64,000 nucleotides of DNA from Variovorax sp. DXTD-1 (GTDB lineage Bacteria; Pseudomonadota; Gammaproteobacteria; Burkholderiales; Burkholderiaceae_C). Shown piece after piece: positions 55,901 to 64,000 of the stretch. Numbering within the stretch: the stretch's first letter is position 1; every line of letters begins with the position of its first letter. The notes below the pieces were generated by a model that made no database searches, was not told the origin of the DNA, and saw only the letters and a program-made list of their open reading frames with translations. Location: assembly GCF_003984625.1 (NCBI RefSeq), contig NZ_RWKH01000013.1, positions 98,221 to 162,220 of the forward strand, read 5' to 3'. Made by a program: the position numbers and the translations under genes.

Positions 55901-56905
55901 ATGAAACCTGAATTCCCACTCGACAGGCGACGCCTGCTGCAGGCCGCCGCGGCCTGGAGCGCCATGGCCGCTGCAAGCGGCGCAGCGCGGGCCGCGGCAC
56001 CGGCACGCGACCTCTCCGGCGTGACCCTTCGCGTGGGCACCTACAAGGGCCTGTGGCGGCCGCTGCTCACGGCCTCGGGCCAGGCCGACACACCCTACAA
56101 GATCGACTGGCGAGAGCTCAACAACGGCGTGCTGCACATCGAGGCCATCAACGGCGACGCACTCGATCTGGGCTCGGGCAGCGAGATTCCGCCGGTGTTC
56201 GCGGCGCGGCAGAAGTCGAGCGTGAAGCTGGTCGCCGTGACGCATGAAGACCTGAACAACCAGGCCACGCTGGCGCGCAAGGATTCGCCGATCCGCAGCA
56301 TTGCCGATTTCAAGGGCAAGCGCGTCGGCTATGTGCGCGCCACCACTTCGCACTACTACCTGGCCAGGCAATTGGCGGAGGCAGGGCTCTCGTTCAGCGA
56401 CATCCAGGCCGTGAGCCTCACGCCTGCGGATGGCCTTTCGGCCTTTGCGCGCGGCGATCTCGATGCCTGGGCCATCTATGGCTACAACGGCCAGCTTGCG
56501 CGCACGCAGTACGGCGCGCGCACCATCAAGACCGGCGTGGGTTATCTGTCGGGCAACTTTCCCATCTATGCCAACCCGCGCGCGCTGGACGATGCGCTGC
56601 GCCGCGCGGCATTGAGCGATCTGCTGCAGCGCCTGCAGCGCTCGTTCGCGTGGATCAACGGCAACTTCCTGGCTTACGCGCGTGCGCAGTCGGCCGAGAC
56701 GCGCGTGCCCATCGGCGACCTGGTCGAGCTCTTCAACGGCCGCAGCGGCGACTACAGCCTGGGCCCCGTCACCGATGCGGTGGTGCGCAGCCACCAGCAG
56801 GTGGCCGACACCTTCCTGAAGATCGGCGTGCTCGACGGCCCCGCCGACGTGAAGCCCCTGTGGGACCGCAGCTTCGAAAGCGTGCTGCGCCTGCCTGCCG
56901 CCTGA
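55901..56905 (+). CDS. SsuA-like sulfonate-type ABC binding protein 2
   Basis: The 334-residue binding protein has a Tat-like signal (DRRRLLQAAAAWSAM) and an NMT1/SsuA core (LRVGTYKGLWRPLLTASGQ, IADFKGKRVGYVRATTSHYYLARQL). It leads a plus-strand set with an SsuD-like monooxygenase, a class II aldolase and a third binding protein. It differs more from proteins 1 and 3 than they do from each other. Divergent promoters in the 109-bp gap probably control this set together with the minus-strand set. Confidence 0.88.
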   Translation: MKPEFPLDRRRLLQAAAAWSAMAAASGAARAAAPARDLSGVTLRVGTYKGLWRPLLTASGQADTPYKIDWRELNNGVLHIEAINGDALDLGSGSEIPPVFAARQKSSVKLVAVTHEDLNNQATLARKDSPIRSIADFKGKRVGYVRATTSHYYLARQLAEAGLSFSDIQAVSLTPADGLSAFARGDLDAWAIYGYNGQLARTQYGARTIKTGVGYLSGNFPIYANPRALDDALRRAALSDLLQRLQRSFAWINGNFLAYARAQSAETRVPIGDLVELFNGRSGDYSLGPVTDAVVRSHQQVADTFLKIGVLDGPADVKPLWDRSFESVLRLPAA

Positions 56906-56940
56906 ACAACCACGCATCCACCTGAAAACACGAGGACACC

Positions 56941-58050
56941 ATGAGCCAGAACGACGTTGAATTCATCGGCATGATCCAGGGCCAGAAGGTCTCGGAGATC
57001 CATGCCGCCAAGGGCCCCGCGATCGACCGCGACTACGTGCGCGCCTTTGCGCAGGCACATGAGAACGCGGGCTTCGACCGCGTGCTGGTGCCGCACCATT
57101 CCACCAGCCCCGATGCAACGCTGACGGTGGCCTATGCCGCCTCGGTCACCGAACGCATCCACTTCATGCTGGCGCATCGCCCCGGCTTTGTGGCGCCCAC
57201 GCTGGCCGCGCGGCAGTTTGCGTCGCTCGACCAATTCAGCGGCGGGCGGCTCGGCGTGCACTACATCTCGGGCGGCTCCGACGAGGAACAGCGCCGCGAC
57301 GGCGACTGGCTCGACCACGACCAGCGCTACGCACGCACCGACGAGTACCTGGAGGTGCTGCACAAGGTGTGGACCAGCGAGAAACCCTTCGACCACGAGG
57401 GCGCGCACTATCGCTTCCAGAACGCGTTCTCGGAAGTGAAGCCGGTGCAGACGCGCAACGGCAAGCCGCATGTGCCGGTGTATTTTGGCGGTGCCTCGGA
57501 GGCTGCGATTCCCGTGGCCGGCAAGTACGCCGACGTGTATGCGCTGTGGGGCGAATCGCTCGACCAGGCGCGCGAGCTCACGGCCCGCGTGCGGGCTGAG
57601 GCCGCGAAACACTCGCGCAGCGTGCGCTTCTCGGTGTCGTTCCGGCCGATCCTGGCGGAGACCGAAGAAGCCGCATGGGCGCGCGCCGAGAACATCCTGG
57701 CCGAGACGAAACGCCTGCGGGTGGTGCAGGGCTACAACCGCGGCGGGCCGCAGCAGAGCGAAGGCGCCAAGCGGCTGCTGGCCGCGGCCGAGAAGGGCAC
57801 GCGGCTCGACAAGCGGCTGTGGACCGCGGTGGCGCAAGAAATTGGCGGCCGCTCGAACAGCACGGCGCTGGTCGGCACGCCCGAACAGGTGGCCGATGCG
57901 CTGCTCGACTACTACGACCTGGGCGTGACGACGTTCCTGATCCGCGGCTTCGATCCGCTGGAGGATGCGACGGACTATGGGCGCGAGTTGATTCCGCGCA
58001 CCCGCGAACTGGTGGCGCAGCGCCTGCAGTCTCAACGCAAGGCGGCCTGA
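56941..58050 (+). CDS. SsuD-like FMNH2-dependent monooxygenase (LLM family)
   Basis: The 369-residue product is a bacterial luciferase-like monooxygenase with the SsuD-type blocks FSGGRLGVHYISGG and LDHDQRYARTDEYL, close to the 381-residue SsuD. It would cleave a sulfonate or oxidise a sulfone using FMNH2 from a separate reductase, which is not in the window. GAGG before the ATG supports the start. It starts 35 bp after the binding protein and ends 3 bp before the aldolase. The substrate is unknown. Confidence 0.9.
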   Translation: MSQNDVEFIGMIQGQKVSEIHAAKGPAIDRDYVRAFAQAHENAGFDRVLVPHHSTSPDATLTVAYAASVTERIHFMLAHRPGFVAPTLAARQFASLDQFSGGRLGVHYISGGSDEEQRRDGDWLDHDQRYARTDEYLEVLHKVWTSEKPFDHEGAHYRFQNAFSEVKPVQTRNGKPHVPVYFGGASEAAIPVAGKYADVYALWGESLDQARELTARVRAEAAKHSRSVRFSVSFRPILAETEEAAWARAENILAETKRLRVVQGYNRGGPQQSEGAKRLLAAAEKGTRLDKRLWTAVAQEIGGRSNSTALVGTPEQVADALLDYYDLGVTTFLIRGFDPLEDATDYGRELIPRTRELVAQRLQSQRKAA

Positions 58051-58053
58051 GCT

Positions 58054-58878
58054 ATGAGTGCAGTTCTATCGATCGACTGGGATGCCGGCTTCGCGCTTCG
58101 GCGCAACCCGAATCCGCAGCAAAAATACTGGTTCGACCCCATCCCGCCGCGCACCAGCGTGCAGGCCGAGCGCCGCCACCGGCAGGAGCGCCTGGCCGGC
58201 GCCTTCCGCCTGTTCGCGCGCTTCGGCTTTGCGCAGGGCCTTGCCGGCCACATCACCGCGCGCGACCCGGAGCTCACCGACCACTTCTGGGTCAACCCGC
58301 TGGGCACCCACTTCTCGCGCATCAAGGTGTCCGACCTGCTGCTCGTCAACTCGAAAGGCGAGACCGTGATCGGCGACAAGCCGCTCAACAAGGCCGCCTT
58401 TGCCATCCATGCCGCGATCCACGAGCAGAACCCGAAGATCGTTGCCGCGGCCCACACGCACTCGACCTACGGCAAGGCCTGGTCCACGCTGGGCCGCAAG
58501 CTGGACACCATCACGCAGGACAGCTGCGTGTTCCACGAAGACGTGGCCCTGTTCGACGACTTCACCGGCATGGTGGTCGATACCAGCGAGGGCGATCGCA
58601 TTGCACAGGCGCTGGGCGACAAGAAGGGCGCCATTCTCAAGAACCACGGCATCCTGACGGTGGGGCCTACGGTGGAGGCTGCCGCGTGGTGGTACATCGC
58701 GCTCGACAACGCCTGCCATACGCAGCTGCTGGCGGAGGCGGCCGGCAAGCCGCAGTCCATCGACGAAGCCACGGCACGCCACACCCACAGCCAGATCGGC
58801 GGCCCGGAGGGGGCCATCCATTCCTTCGACAGCCTTTACCAAGGCCTTGTCGAAGCGGAACCCGAACTGCTGGACTGA
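58054..58878 (+). CDS. Class II aldolase/adducin family protein
   Basis: The 274-residue protein has the class II aldolase metal ligands in AAAHTHSTYGKAWS (three His in the first half) and a later His in LKNHGILTVG. Members include fuculose-phosphate aldolase and several decarboxylase or dehydratase relatives. Inside a sulfonate cluster it may process the carbonyl product of the monooxygenase, for example by C-C cleavage. It starts 3 bp after the SsuD-like gene, which implies coupling. No specific substrate can be named. Confidence 0.88.
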   Translation: MSAVLSIDWDAGFALRRNPNPQQKYWFDPIPPRTSVQAERRHRQERLAGAFRLFARFGFAQGLAGHITARDPELTDHFWVNPLGTHFSRIKVSDLLLVNSKGETVIGDKPLNKAAFAIHAAIHEQNPKIVAAAHTHSTYGKAWSTLGRKLDTITQDSCVFHEDVALFDDFTGMVVDTSEGDRIAQALGDKKGAILKNHGILTVGPTVEAAAWWYIALDNACHTQLLAEAAGKPQSIDEATARHTHSQIGGPEGAIHSFDSLYQGLVEAEPELLD

Positions 58879-58906
58879 AGAAAACCTCTTGTCAGAGAGA
58901 CCGACG

Positions 58907-59884
58907 ATGAACCGACACCCGAACCGCTTGCGCCGGCAGATCATCACGCACGGCCTTGCCGCGGCCGCATCGGGGGCCTTGCCCACCTTTTTATTGAAGG
59001 CGAATGCGCAGGGCCGCCCAGTCCTCAAGGCCGGTGACCAGAAGGGCGGCCTGCGCGCATTGCTCGAAGCGGCCAACGGCCTGGAAGGCCTGGGCTACGA
59101 CATCCAGTGGTCCGAATTTCCCGCAGCGGCGCCGCTGGCCGAGGCGCTCAATGCGGCCGCGGTCGACTCGGGCCCCATCGGCGATGCGCCGCTCATCTTC
59201 GCGCTCGCCGCCGGCACGCGCGTCAAGGCCATCGGCGCGAACCGTTCGGATTCCTACGGCACCGCAGTGCTGGTGCGGCCCGACTCGCCGCTCAAGACCG
59301 CCGCCGACCTCAAGGGCAAAAGCATTGCGACGAACCGCGGCTCCATCGGCCACTACGTCACGCTCAAGGCCATCACCGCGGCCGGCCTGAAACCCGAGGA
59401 GGTGAACATCCGCTTCCTCGCGCCGGCCGACGCCAAGCTCGCGCTCACGCAGGGCTCGGTCGATGCCTGGGCCACCTGGGAGCCCTACACCGCGCTGGCC
59501 GAGGTCAGCCAGCATGCGCGCGTGCTCGTCAGCGGGCGCGGGCTGCTGCCGGGGCTCAGCTACCTGGCGGCCACCGATGCGGCCATTGCCGCCAAGCGCC
59601 CGGTGCTGCAAGACTTCTTGCAGCGCGTGGTGAAAGCGCAGCTCTGGTCGTACCGCAATGTCGATGCCTACTCGGCTGCGCTGGCGCGCATCATCGGCAT
59701 TCCGCCCGAGGCGGCCAAGCTGCAGTTCGAGCGCCGCCGGCAGAAGTGGATACCGATCGATGCGCAGGTGATTGCCGACCAGCAGGGCACGGCGGATTTC
59801 TACCGGCAGGTGGGGCTCATCAAGCAGCCGCTCGATGTGAAGGGCACCTTCGACACGGGCTTTGGGGTGGCCGCGGGCGCCTAG
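58907..59884 (+). CDS. SsuA-like sulfonate-type ABC binding protein 3
   Basis: The 325-residue protein has a signal with an RR pair (LRRQIITHGL, cleaved near ANAQ) and an SsuA-type core (LKAGDQKGGLRALLEAANGLE, IATNRGSIGHYVTLKAITAAG). Its GDQ-GGLRALLEA block matches binding protein 1 closely, so the two are recent paralogues facing opposite ways. It ends the plus-strand set and converges with apaH with 13 bp between the stops. Confidence 0.9.
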   Translation: MNRHPNRLRRQIITHGLAAAASGALPTFLLKANAQGRPVLKAGDQKGGLRALLEAANGLEGLGYDIQWSEFPAAAPLAEALNAAAVDSGPIGDAPLIFALAAGTRVKAIGANRSDSYGTAVLVRPDSPLKTAADLKGKSIATNRGSIGHYVTLKAITAAGLKPEEVNIRFLAPADAKLALTQGSVDAWATWEPYTALAEVSQHARVLVSGRGLLPGLSYLAATDAAIAAKRPVLQDFLQRVVKAQLWSYRNVDAYSAALARIIGIPPEAAKLQFERRRQKWIPIDAQVIADQQGTADFYRQVGLIKQPLDVKGTFDTGFGVAAGA

Positions 59885-59897
59885 CCGCGCGGGTCGA

Positions 59898-60740
59898 TCA
59901 GCCCGGCTTCTGCGCCTGCTCGCACGTCACCTGGATCAGCTCGCGCTCGTCCAGCGTGGCACCGATCCGCACCGCGCTCAGGCAGCCGCCCCAGACGCAG
60001 CCGGTGTCGGTCGAAAGCAGGTCGGGCCGCGAAAGCCAGCCCAGCGTGGACCAGTGGCCGAACGCGACCGTGGCGTTCGCGGTCTTGCGGCCGGGCACAT
60101 CGAACCAGGGCATGAAGCCATCAGGGGCCGTGGCGGCGCCGTCCTTGCTGTCGAACTCCATCACACCATCGGCCGAGCAGAAGCGCATGCGCGTGAGCGC
60201 GTTCACGATGGCGCGCAGCCGGGCGCTGCCGCTGAGCTTGTCGTTCCATTGCGCCGGCTCGTTGCCGTACATGGTGAGCAGGAACTCGCCCAGCGCCGGG
60301 CCGCGCAGCACCGATTCGACCTCGGCCGCCAGCACCAGCGTGTCGCCCACCGTCCACTGCGGCAGCACGCCCGCGTGCACCATGAGCAGGTCGCCGCCGT
60401 CGATCTGCATGTGCAGCGCCATGTGCTGCTGGCGCACCCATTCGAGCATGGCTTCGCTGTCGGGCGCCTCGAGCAAGCCGGCCAGCGTGTCCTTGCGGCT
60501 GGGCTTGCGCGCGCCGTGCGCCACGCCCAGCAGGTGCAGGTCGTGGTTGCCCAAGAGGCTGAGCGCGGAGGCGCCGTAGCCCTGCACGCGGCGCAGCACC
60601 GCCGCTGAATCGGGGCCGCGGTTGACCAGGTCGCCGAGCAGCACGACGGTGTCGCGGCTGGGAGAAAAACCGATGTTGTCGAGCAGTTTCTGGAGGGCGG
60701 CGTCGCAGCCCTGGATGTCGCCGATCAAGTAAAGTGCCAT
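59898..60740 (-). CDS. apaH: Symmetrical bis(5'-nucleosyl)-tetraphosphatase
   Basis: The 280-residue phosphatase has the metallophosphoesterase motifs GDIQGC, GDLVNRGPDS and GNHDLH and normal ApaH length. It splits Ap4A into two ADP and limits alarmone and capped-RNA levels in the cytosol. It is read alone. Its start lies 23 bp from the divergent CNNM-type gene if that gene starts at 60764. Confidence 0.96.
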   Translation of the reverse strand: MALYLIGDIQGCDAALQKLLDNIGFSPSRDTVVLLGDLVNRGPDSAAVLRRVQGYGASALSLLGNHDLHLLGVAHGARKPSRKDTLAGLLEAPDSEAMLEWVRQQHMALHMQIDGGDLLMVHAGVLPQWTVGDTLVLAAEVESVLRGPALGEFLLTMYGNEPAQWNDKLSGSARLRAIVNALTRMRFCSADGVMEFDSKDGAATAPDGFMPWFDVPGRKTANATVAFGHWSTLGWLSRPDLLSTDTGCVWGGCLSAVRIGATLDERELIQVTCEQAQKPG

Positions 60741-60763
60741 TTCCTTATTTTCACCCCCTGTTC

Positions 60764-62074
60764 ATGGACGTTCTCCTGCTGGCCTTGCTGACTTCGCTGA
60801 ATGCGTTGTTCGCAATGTCCGAAATGGCCCTTTCAACCAGCCGGCGCGCGCGCCTTGCCGCGCTGGCCGAGACGGGAGATACCGGCGCGGAAGCCGCGCT
60901 CCGATTGATGGAGGAACCCACCCACTTCCTCTCGACCGTGCAGATCGGCATCACATCGATCGGCATGCTCAGCGGTATCGTGGGCGAGGCCGCCTTTGCC
61001 GCGCCGCTCGCCCTCTGGATGGAAAGCCTCGGCATGGGCCGCGGCACCGCCAGCGTGGTTTCCACTGCGGTGGTGGTGACCGGCATCACTTTCTTCACCA
61101 TCATCTTCGGCGAGCTGGTGCCCAAGCGCATCGGCCAGCTCTACCCAGAGCCCGTGGCGCGCTGGGTGTCGCGCCCCATGCGCGGGCTGGCCAAGGGGGC
61201 CAAGCCCTTCGTGTGGCTGCTGGCGGGCGCCACGGCCACCGTGCTGAAGCTGCTGCGCATCGACGCCAATGCCGCCCGCTCCATGACCGAGGAAGAAATC
61301 TCGGCCAGCCTGGAAGAGGGCGTGGACGCCGGCGTGATCGAGCAGCACGAGCATCAGATGGTGCGCAACGTGTTCCACCTGGACGACCGGCGGCTGTCGT
61401 CGCTGATGATTCCGCGCGCCGACATCGAGTGGCTCGACGCATCGGACACCGTGGCGCAGGCGCTGAAGAAGGTGGCCGATGCGGGTGCACTCAACATCGT
61501 GCATTCGTGGTACCCAGTGTGCCGCAATTCGCTCGACGACGTGGTCGGCGTGATCAGCGTGGCGCATCTGCTGCGGCTGGGCACCGAGCACGCGGGCGTG
61601 CTCGGGCAAGAGGCTGCGCCGGCGGTGTTCGTGCCCGAAACCCTCACCGGCATGGAACTGCTCGAGCAGTTCCGCGAACGCGGCGGCCGGCTGGTGTTCG
61701 TGGTCGACGAATACGGCGTGGTGCAGGGCCTCATGACGCCGCGCGACATGCTCGAAGCCATCACCGGAGAGCTGCAGCCCGGCACCCTTACCGACGCCTG
61801 GGCCCGCGAGCGGCCCGATGGCGTGTGGGAGCTCGACGGGCTGATGCCGGTTTCGGAGCTGCGCGCGCGGCTCGGCATTCGGGAGCTGCCCGACGAAGAG
61901 CGCGGGCGCTACAACACCGTGGCAGGTTTGCTGATGGCCGTCTCGGGCCATCTGCCCAAGGCGGGCGAGGTGATCGAATGCGCGGGCTGGCATTTCGAAA
62001 TCGCCGCGCTCGAGGGCCGCCGCATCGACCGCGTGCTGGCCGCGCCCGACAAGTCGGCGGCGCACGGCGACTAG
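60764..62074 (+). CDS. CNNM/CorC-type membrane protein (DUF21, CBS pair)
   Basis: The 436-residue protein has an N-terminal DUF21 membrane domain (MDVLLLALLTSLNALFAMSE, three or four helices), two CBS domains and a C-terminal CorC_HlyC domain. Such proteins act in Mg2+/Co2+ efflux or membrane-stress tolerance and are often misnamed hemolysins. ATG at 60764 is preferred over GTG at 60734, which would overlap the apaH start. It is unrelated in position to mgtA. Confidence 0.9.
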   Translation: MDVLLLALLTSLNALFAMSEMALSTSRRARLAALAETGDTGAEAALRLMEEPTHFLSTVQIGITSIGMLSGIVGEAAFAAPLALWMESLGMGRGTASVVSTAVVVTGITFFTIIFGELVPKRIGQLYPEPVARWVSRPMRGLAKGAKPFVWLLAGATATVLKLLRIDANAARSMTEEEISASLEEGVDAGVIEQHEHQMVRNVFHLDDRRLSSLMIPRADIEWLDASDTVAQALKKVADAGALNIVHSWYPVCRNSLDDVVGVISVAHLLRLGTEHAGVLGQEAAPAVFVPETLTGMELLEQFRERGGRLVFVVDEYGVVQGLMTPRDMLEAITGELQPGTLTDAWARERPDGVWELDGLMPVSELRARLGIRELPDEERGRYNTVAGLLMAVSGHLPKAGEVIECAGWHFEIAALEGRRIDRVLAAPDKSAAHGD

Positions 62075-62121
62075 CGCCTGCGCACTCCATCAGAATTCCA
62101 AGAAGACCACCAAGCGATCGC

Positions 62122-62793
62122 ATGATCGCCAGCTCCACTATGACCGAAGACATCTACACCGAGCCGAGCGCCGACCCCGACACCCTTGCCAACCTGGGGC
62201 CGCTGCGCGCCATGGCCGGCATCTGGGAGGGCAGCCGCGGCGTGGACGTGAAGCCCAAGCGCGAAGGCCCCAAGACGCAGGTCTACGTCGAGCGCTACGA
62301 GCTGCAGCCCATCGATCCGCAGACCAACGGCCCGCAGCTGCTGTATGGCCTGCGCTACCACACCTACATCCACAAGCCCGGCCTCACCAAGATGTACCAC
62401 GACCAGGTGGGCTACTGGCTCTGGGAGCCGGCCACCGGCACGGTGATGCACACGCTGGCCATTCCGCGCGGCCAGGTGGCCATGGCGAGCGGCCATGCCA
62501 AGGCCGGCGACACGCGCTTCACGCTCAGCGCCGAGCGCGGCAGCCTGGTGAACGGCATCGTGTCCAACCCGTTCATCGAACAGGCCTTCACCACGCTGGC
62601 GTGGAACATCACGGTCATCATCAATGCCGACGGCACATGGTCCTACGACCAGGACACGGTGATGCAGATCCAGGGGCGGGCCGAGCCTTTCCATCACACC
62701 GACCGCAACACGCTCACGCGGGTGGCGGAGCCGGGGCTCAACCCGTTGGCGATGCCCGACGCGCCTGCTGCGGTGGTGGTCTCGCCAAGATAG
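62122..62793 (+). CDS. Nitrobindin/THAP4-like heme-binding beta-barrel protein
   Basis: The 223-residue protein (217 if started at 62140) has the beta-barrel FABP-like core of the nitrobindin/THAP4 family (LGPLRAMAGIWEGSRGVDV, GYWLWEPATGTVMHTLAIPRG, HTDRNTLTRV). These bind haem and react with NO or peroxynitrite. The expected proximal His near the C-terminus is present (FHHTD). It is a single gene between the CNNM protein and the autotransporter. Function in this organism is not known. Confidence 0.8.
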   Translation: MIASSTMTEDIYTEPSADPDTLANLGPLRAMAGIWEGSRGVDVKPKREGPKTQVYVERYELQPIDPQTNGPQLLYGLRYHTYIHKPGLTKMYHDQVGYWLWEPATGTVMHTLAIPRGQVAMASGHAKAGDTRFTLSAERGSLVNGIVSNPFIEQAFTTLAWNITVIINADGTWSYDQDTVMQIQGRAEPFHHTDRNTLTRVAEPGLNPLAMPDAPAAVVVSPR

Positions 62794-62805
62794 CGTCGGC
62801 AATCC

Positions 62806-64000
62806 TTACCACCGGATCTTCACGCCCACGCTGCCGTTCACGCCGCTCTTCGTGCGAGGCCCGCCGCCCGATGCCCAGTACTTGCCCAGCTCTCCGTACA
62901 GGCTCATGTTCTGGGTCAGCCGCAGCGTGGCGCCGGCCGCCAGTTCGGTGCTCGTGCCGCCCGTGCGGCTGGCAATGTCGGTGTAGGCCGCGGGCCCTGT
63001 GAAGCGGGTCACGTCGGTGCCGCTGCTGCTGCGGTAAACGTTGAGCCGCGCATAAGGTTGCAGCGGCCCTGCGGCGGTGGTCAGCTCGCCCTTGATGCGC
63101 ACGCCGGCGCGCACCAGCCAGCCGCTGTGGCTGTCCTGCTGCACCACGGCGCCGACGATGCCGGTGTCGTCCAGGCTCACGCGCTGGTGCACCAGTTGCA
63201 GCTGCGGCTCGACGATCCACTCCGGTGAAATGCGGAAGGCTTGGCCCACCTCGATGGAAGCCAGCAGGCTGTGGCCCTTGCCCGAGCTGGAGGCGCCCAG
63301 GTCCGTTGCCGTGGTGTAGCGGTGGCGGCCGGCCTGCAGCACGCCGTCAACGTACAAGCCTCCGTCGTTCTTCCAGGTGGCGTAGGCGCCCAGGTATTGG
63401 CTGCGCAGGTCGTTGGAGCCGGCCGCGTAGCCCTGCACGCCGCGTGCAAAGCCGCTCACGCGCACGTCGCCCTCGAGCTGGCCGACGTAGATGCCGACGC
63501 GCCAGTTCGGATCGGCCCACAGGTCGTTGCCGGCCTGGAAGCCCGTGAGGCGCCCTTCGCTGCTGGGGCTGACGGTGCCGCCCTGGCTCACGGTGCGGTC
63601 CATGCTGATGATGCGGGCCCAGCCCTGGCGGAGGCCCTGGTTGGGCGTGGCAATGCCGGGCCCGCCCGCGTTTTCGTCGCCCACGCGCTGGTGGAGGTTG
63701 CCCACCATGGCCAGGTTGGACTGGCGGAACTGCTCGGGCAGGGCGGCGTAGAGCGGCACTTCGGCGCGGTAGGTGGGCACCGTGATGCCCGCCGGCGCGT
63801 TGGGAGAGCCGCCGTCACCGCTCAGCGGGTTGCCGTCGTCCAGTGCAGGCGCAGGCGCAGGCGCAGGTGCAGGTGCAGGTGCAGGTGCAGGTGCAGGTGC
63901 AGGTGCAGGCGCTGGTGGTCCCGGAGGAGCAGGAGGAGGCGGCGGCGGTGGCGGCGGAGGGGGCGGTGGCGCAATGATGATGCCGGACCGCAAATACCAG
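62806..64000 (-). CDS. Autotransporter C-terminal part (beta-barrel), runs off right edge
   Basis: The frame stays open to the window end, so the true start lies outside. The visible part begins with a proline-rich region, then an 11-dipeptide Ala-Pro stretch and a short linker. An autotransporter beta-barrel of about 290 residues follows, ending GVKIRW with the terminal aromatic residue expected for BAM-dependent insertion. The passenger is not visible and so has no assignable function. The Ala-Pro stretch is encoded by the GCAGGC/GCAGGT hexamer repeat at 63845-63910. Confidence 0.85.
   Translation of the reverse strand, partial: WYLRSGIIIAPPPPPPPPPPPPPAPPGPPAPAPAPAPAPAPAPAPAPAPAPALDDGNPLSGDGGSPNAPAGITVPTYRAEVPLYAALPEQFRQSNLAMVGNLHQRVGDENAGGPGIATPNQGLRQGWARIISMDRTVSQGGTVSPSSEGRLTGFQAGNDLWADPNWRVGIYVGQLEGDVRVSGFARGVQGYAAGSNDLRSQYLGAYATWKNDGGLYVDGVLQAGRHRYTTATDLGASSSGKGHSLLASIEVGQAFRISPEWIVEPQLQLVHQRVSLDDTGIVGAVVQQDSHSGWLVRAGVRIKGELTTAAGPLQPYARLNVYRSSSGTDVTRFTGPAAYTDIASRTGGTSTELAAGATLRLTQNMSLYGELGKYWASGGGPRTKSGVNGSVGVKIRW
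63845..63910. repeat. 11-copy hexanucleotide tandem repeat (GCAGGC/GCAGGT)
   Basis: Three GCAGGC, seven GCAGGT and one GCAGGC units follow each other without interruption. The unit keeps the reading frame, so length changes would vary the Ala-Pro linker of the autotransporter without a frameshift. Confidence 0.95.

Overview
The window is GC-rich (roughly two thirds G+C), densely packed, and reads like a chromosomal segment of a Comamonadaceae betaproteobacterium, most likely Variovorax or a close relative. The pointers are the Bug-type solute receptor, many LysR regulators, PuuD-type urate oxidation, large palindromic intergenic elements, GCTAT-N7-ATAGC palindromes and the gene content. No rRNA, tRNA, CRISPR array, insertion sequence or phage gene was seen. 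The genus call is inference from gene content, not from a marker gene.

Purine use is the main theme and is spread over about 48 kb. Left end: puuE and a GntR regulator face uraH, followed by xdhC, the membrane urate hydroxylase puuD and a glycerate kinase. Middle: xdhA-xdhB, a LysR gene, an AzgA-type purine permease, and a four-gene nucleoside-type ABC transporter (ATPase, two permeases, BMP lipoprotein). Further right: adenine deaminase, a second BMP receptor and guanine deaminase. Together these cover adenine/guanine to hypoxanthine/xanthine, urate, 5-hydroxyisourate and allantoin to allantoate. The OHCU decarboxylase is not in the window, although a gene overlapping the puuE stop leaves at the left edge. 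Two near-identical sites centred on TGTATACA, one in the gntR/uraH gap and one upstream of puuD, look like the operators of the GntR protein.

Other blocks, left to right: a succinate-semialdehyde-type dehydrogenase with a strong terminator and a 70-bp-armed inverted repeat (6.5-8.3 kb). mgtA with two short upstream reading frames, one a proline-rich candidate leader peptide (8.3-11.5 kb). A minus-strand run of PQQ-type dehydrogenase, dihaem cytochrome c, indolepyruvate oxidoreductase IorA-IorB, Bug receptor and thioesterase, facing a LysR gene (12.1-20.3 kb). A divergent pair of DJ-1/PfpI-fold genes with overlapping start codons plus a GH100-like hydrolase (32-35 kb). Quinone oxidoreductase/LysR, a serine hydrolase, a TetR-glycosyltransferase pair, an amidohydrolase, and an MFS/LysR pair (35-45 kb). 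dCTP deaminase, a YpfJ-type metallopeptidase and an RhlE-type helicase (48-51 kb).

From 51.3 to 59.9 kb lies a sulfur-metabolism island. Four minus-strand genes joined by ATGA overlaps (four-domain rhodanese, thiol dioxygenase, sulfonate-type binding protein, acyl-CoA-dehydrogenase-fold monooxygenase) face four plus-strand genes (binding protein, SsuD-like monooxygenase, class II aldolase, binding protein). No ABC permease or ATPase accompanies the three binding proteins. The right end holds apaH, a CNNM/CorC-type membrane protein, a nitrobindin-like protein and the C-terminal part of an autotransporter with an 11-copy hexanucleotide repeat.
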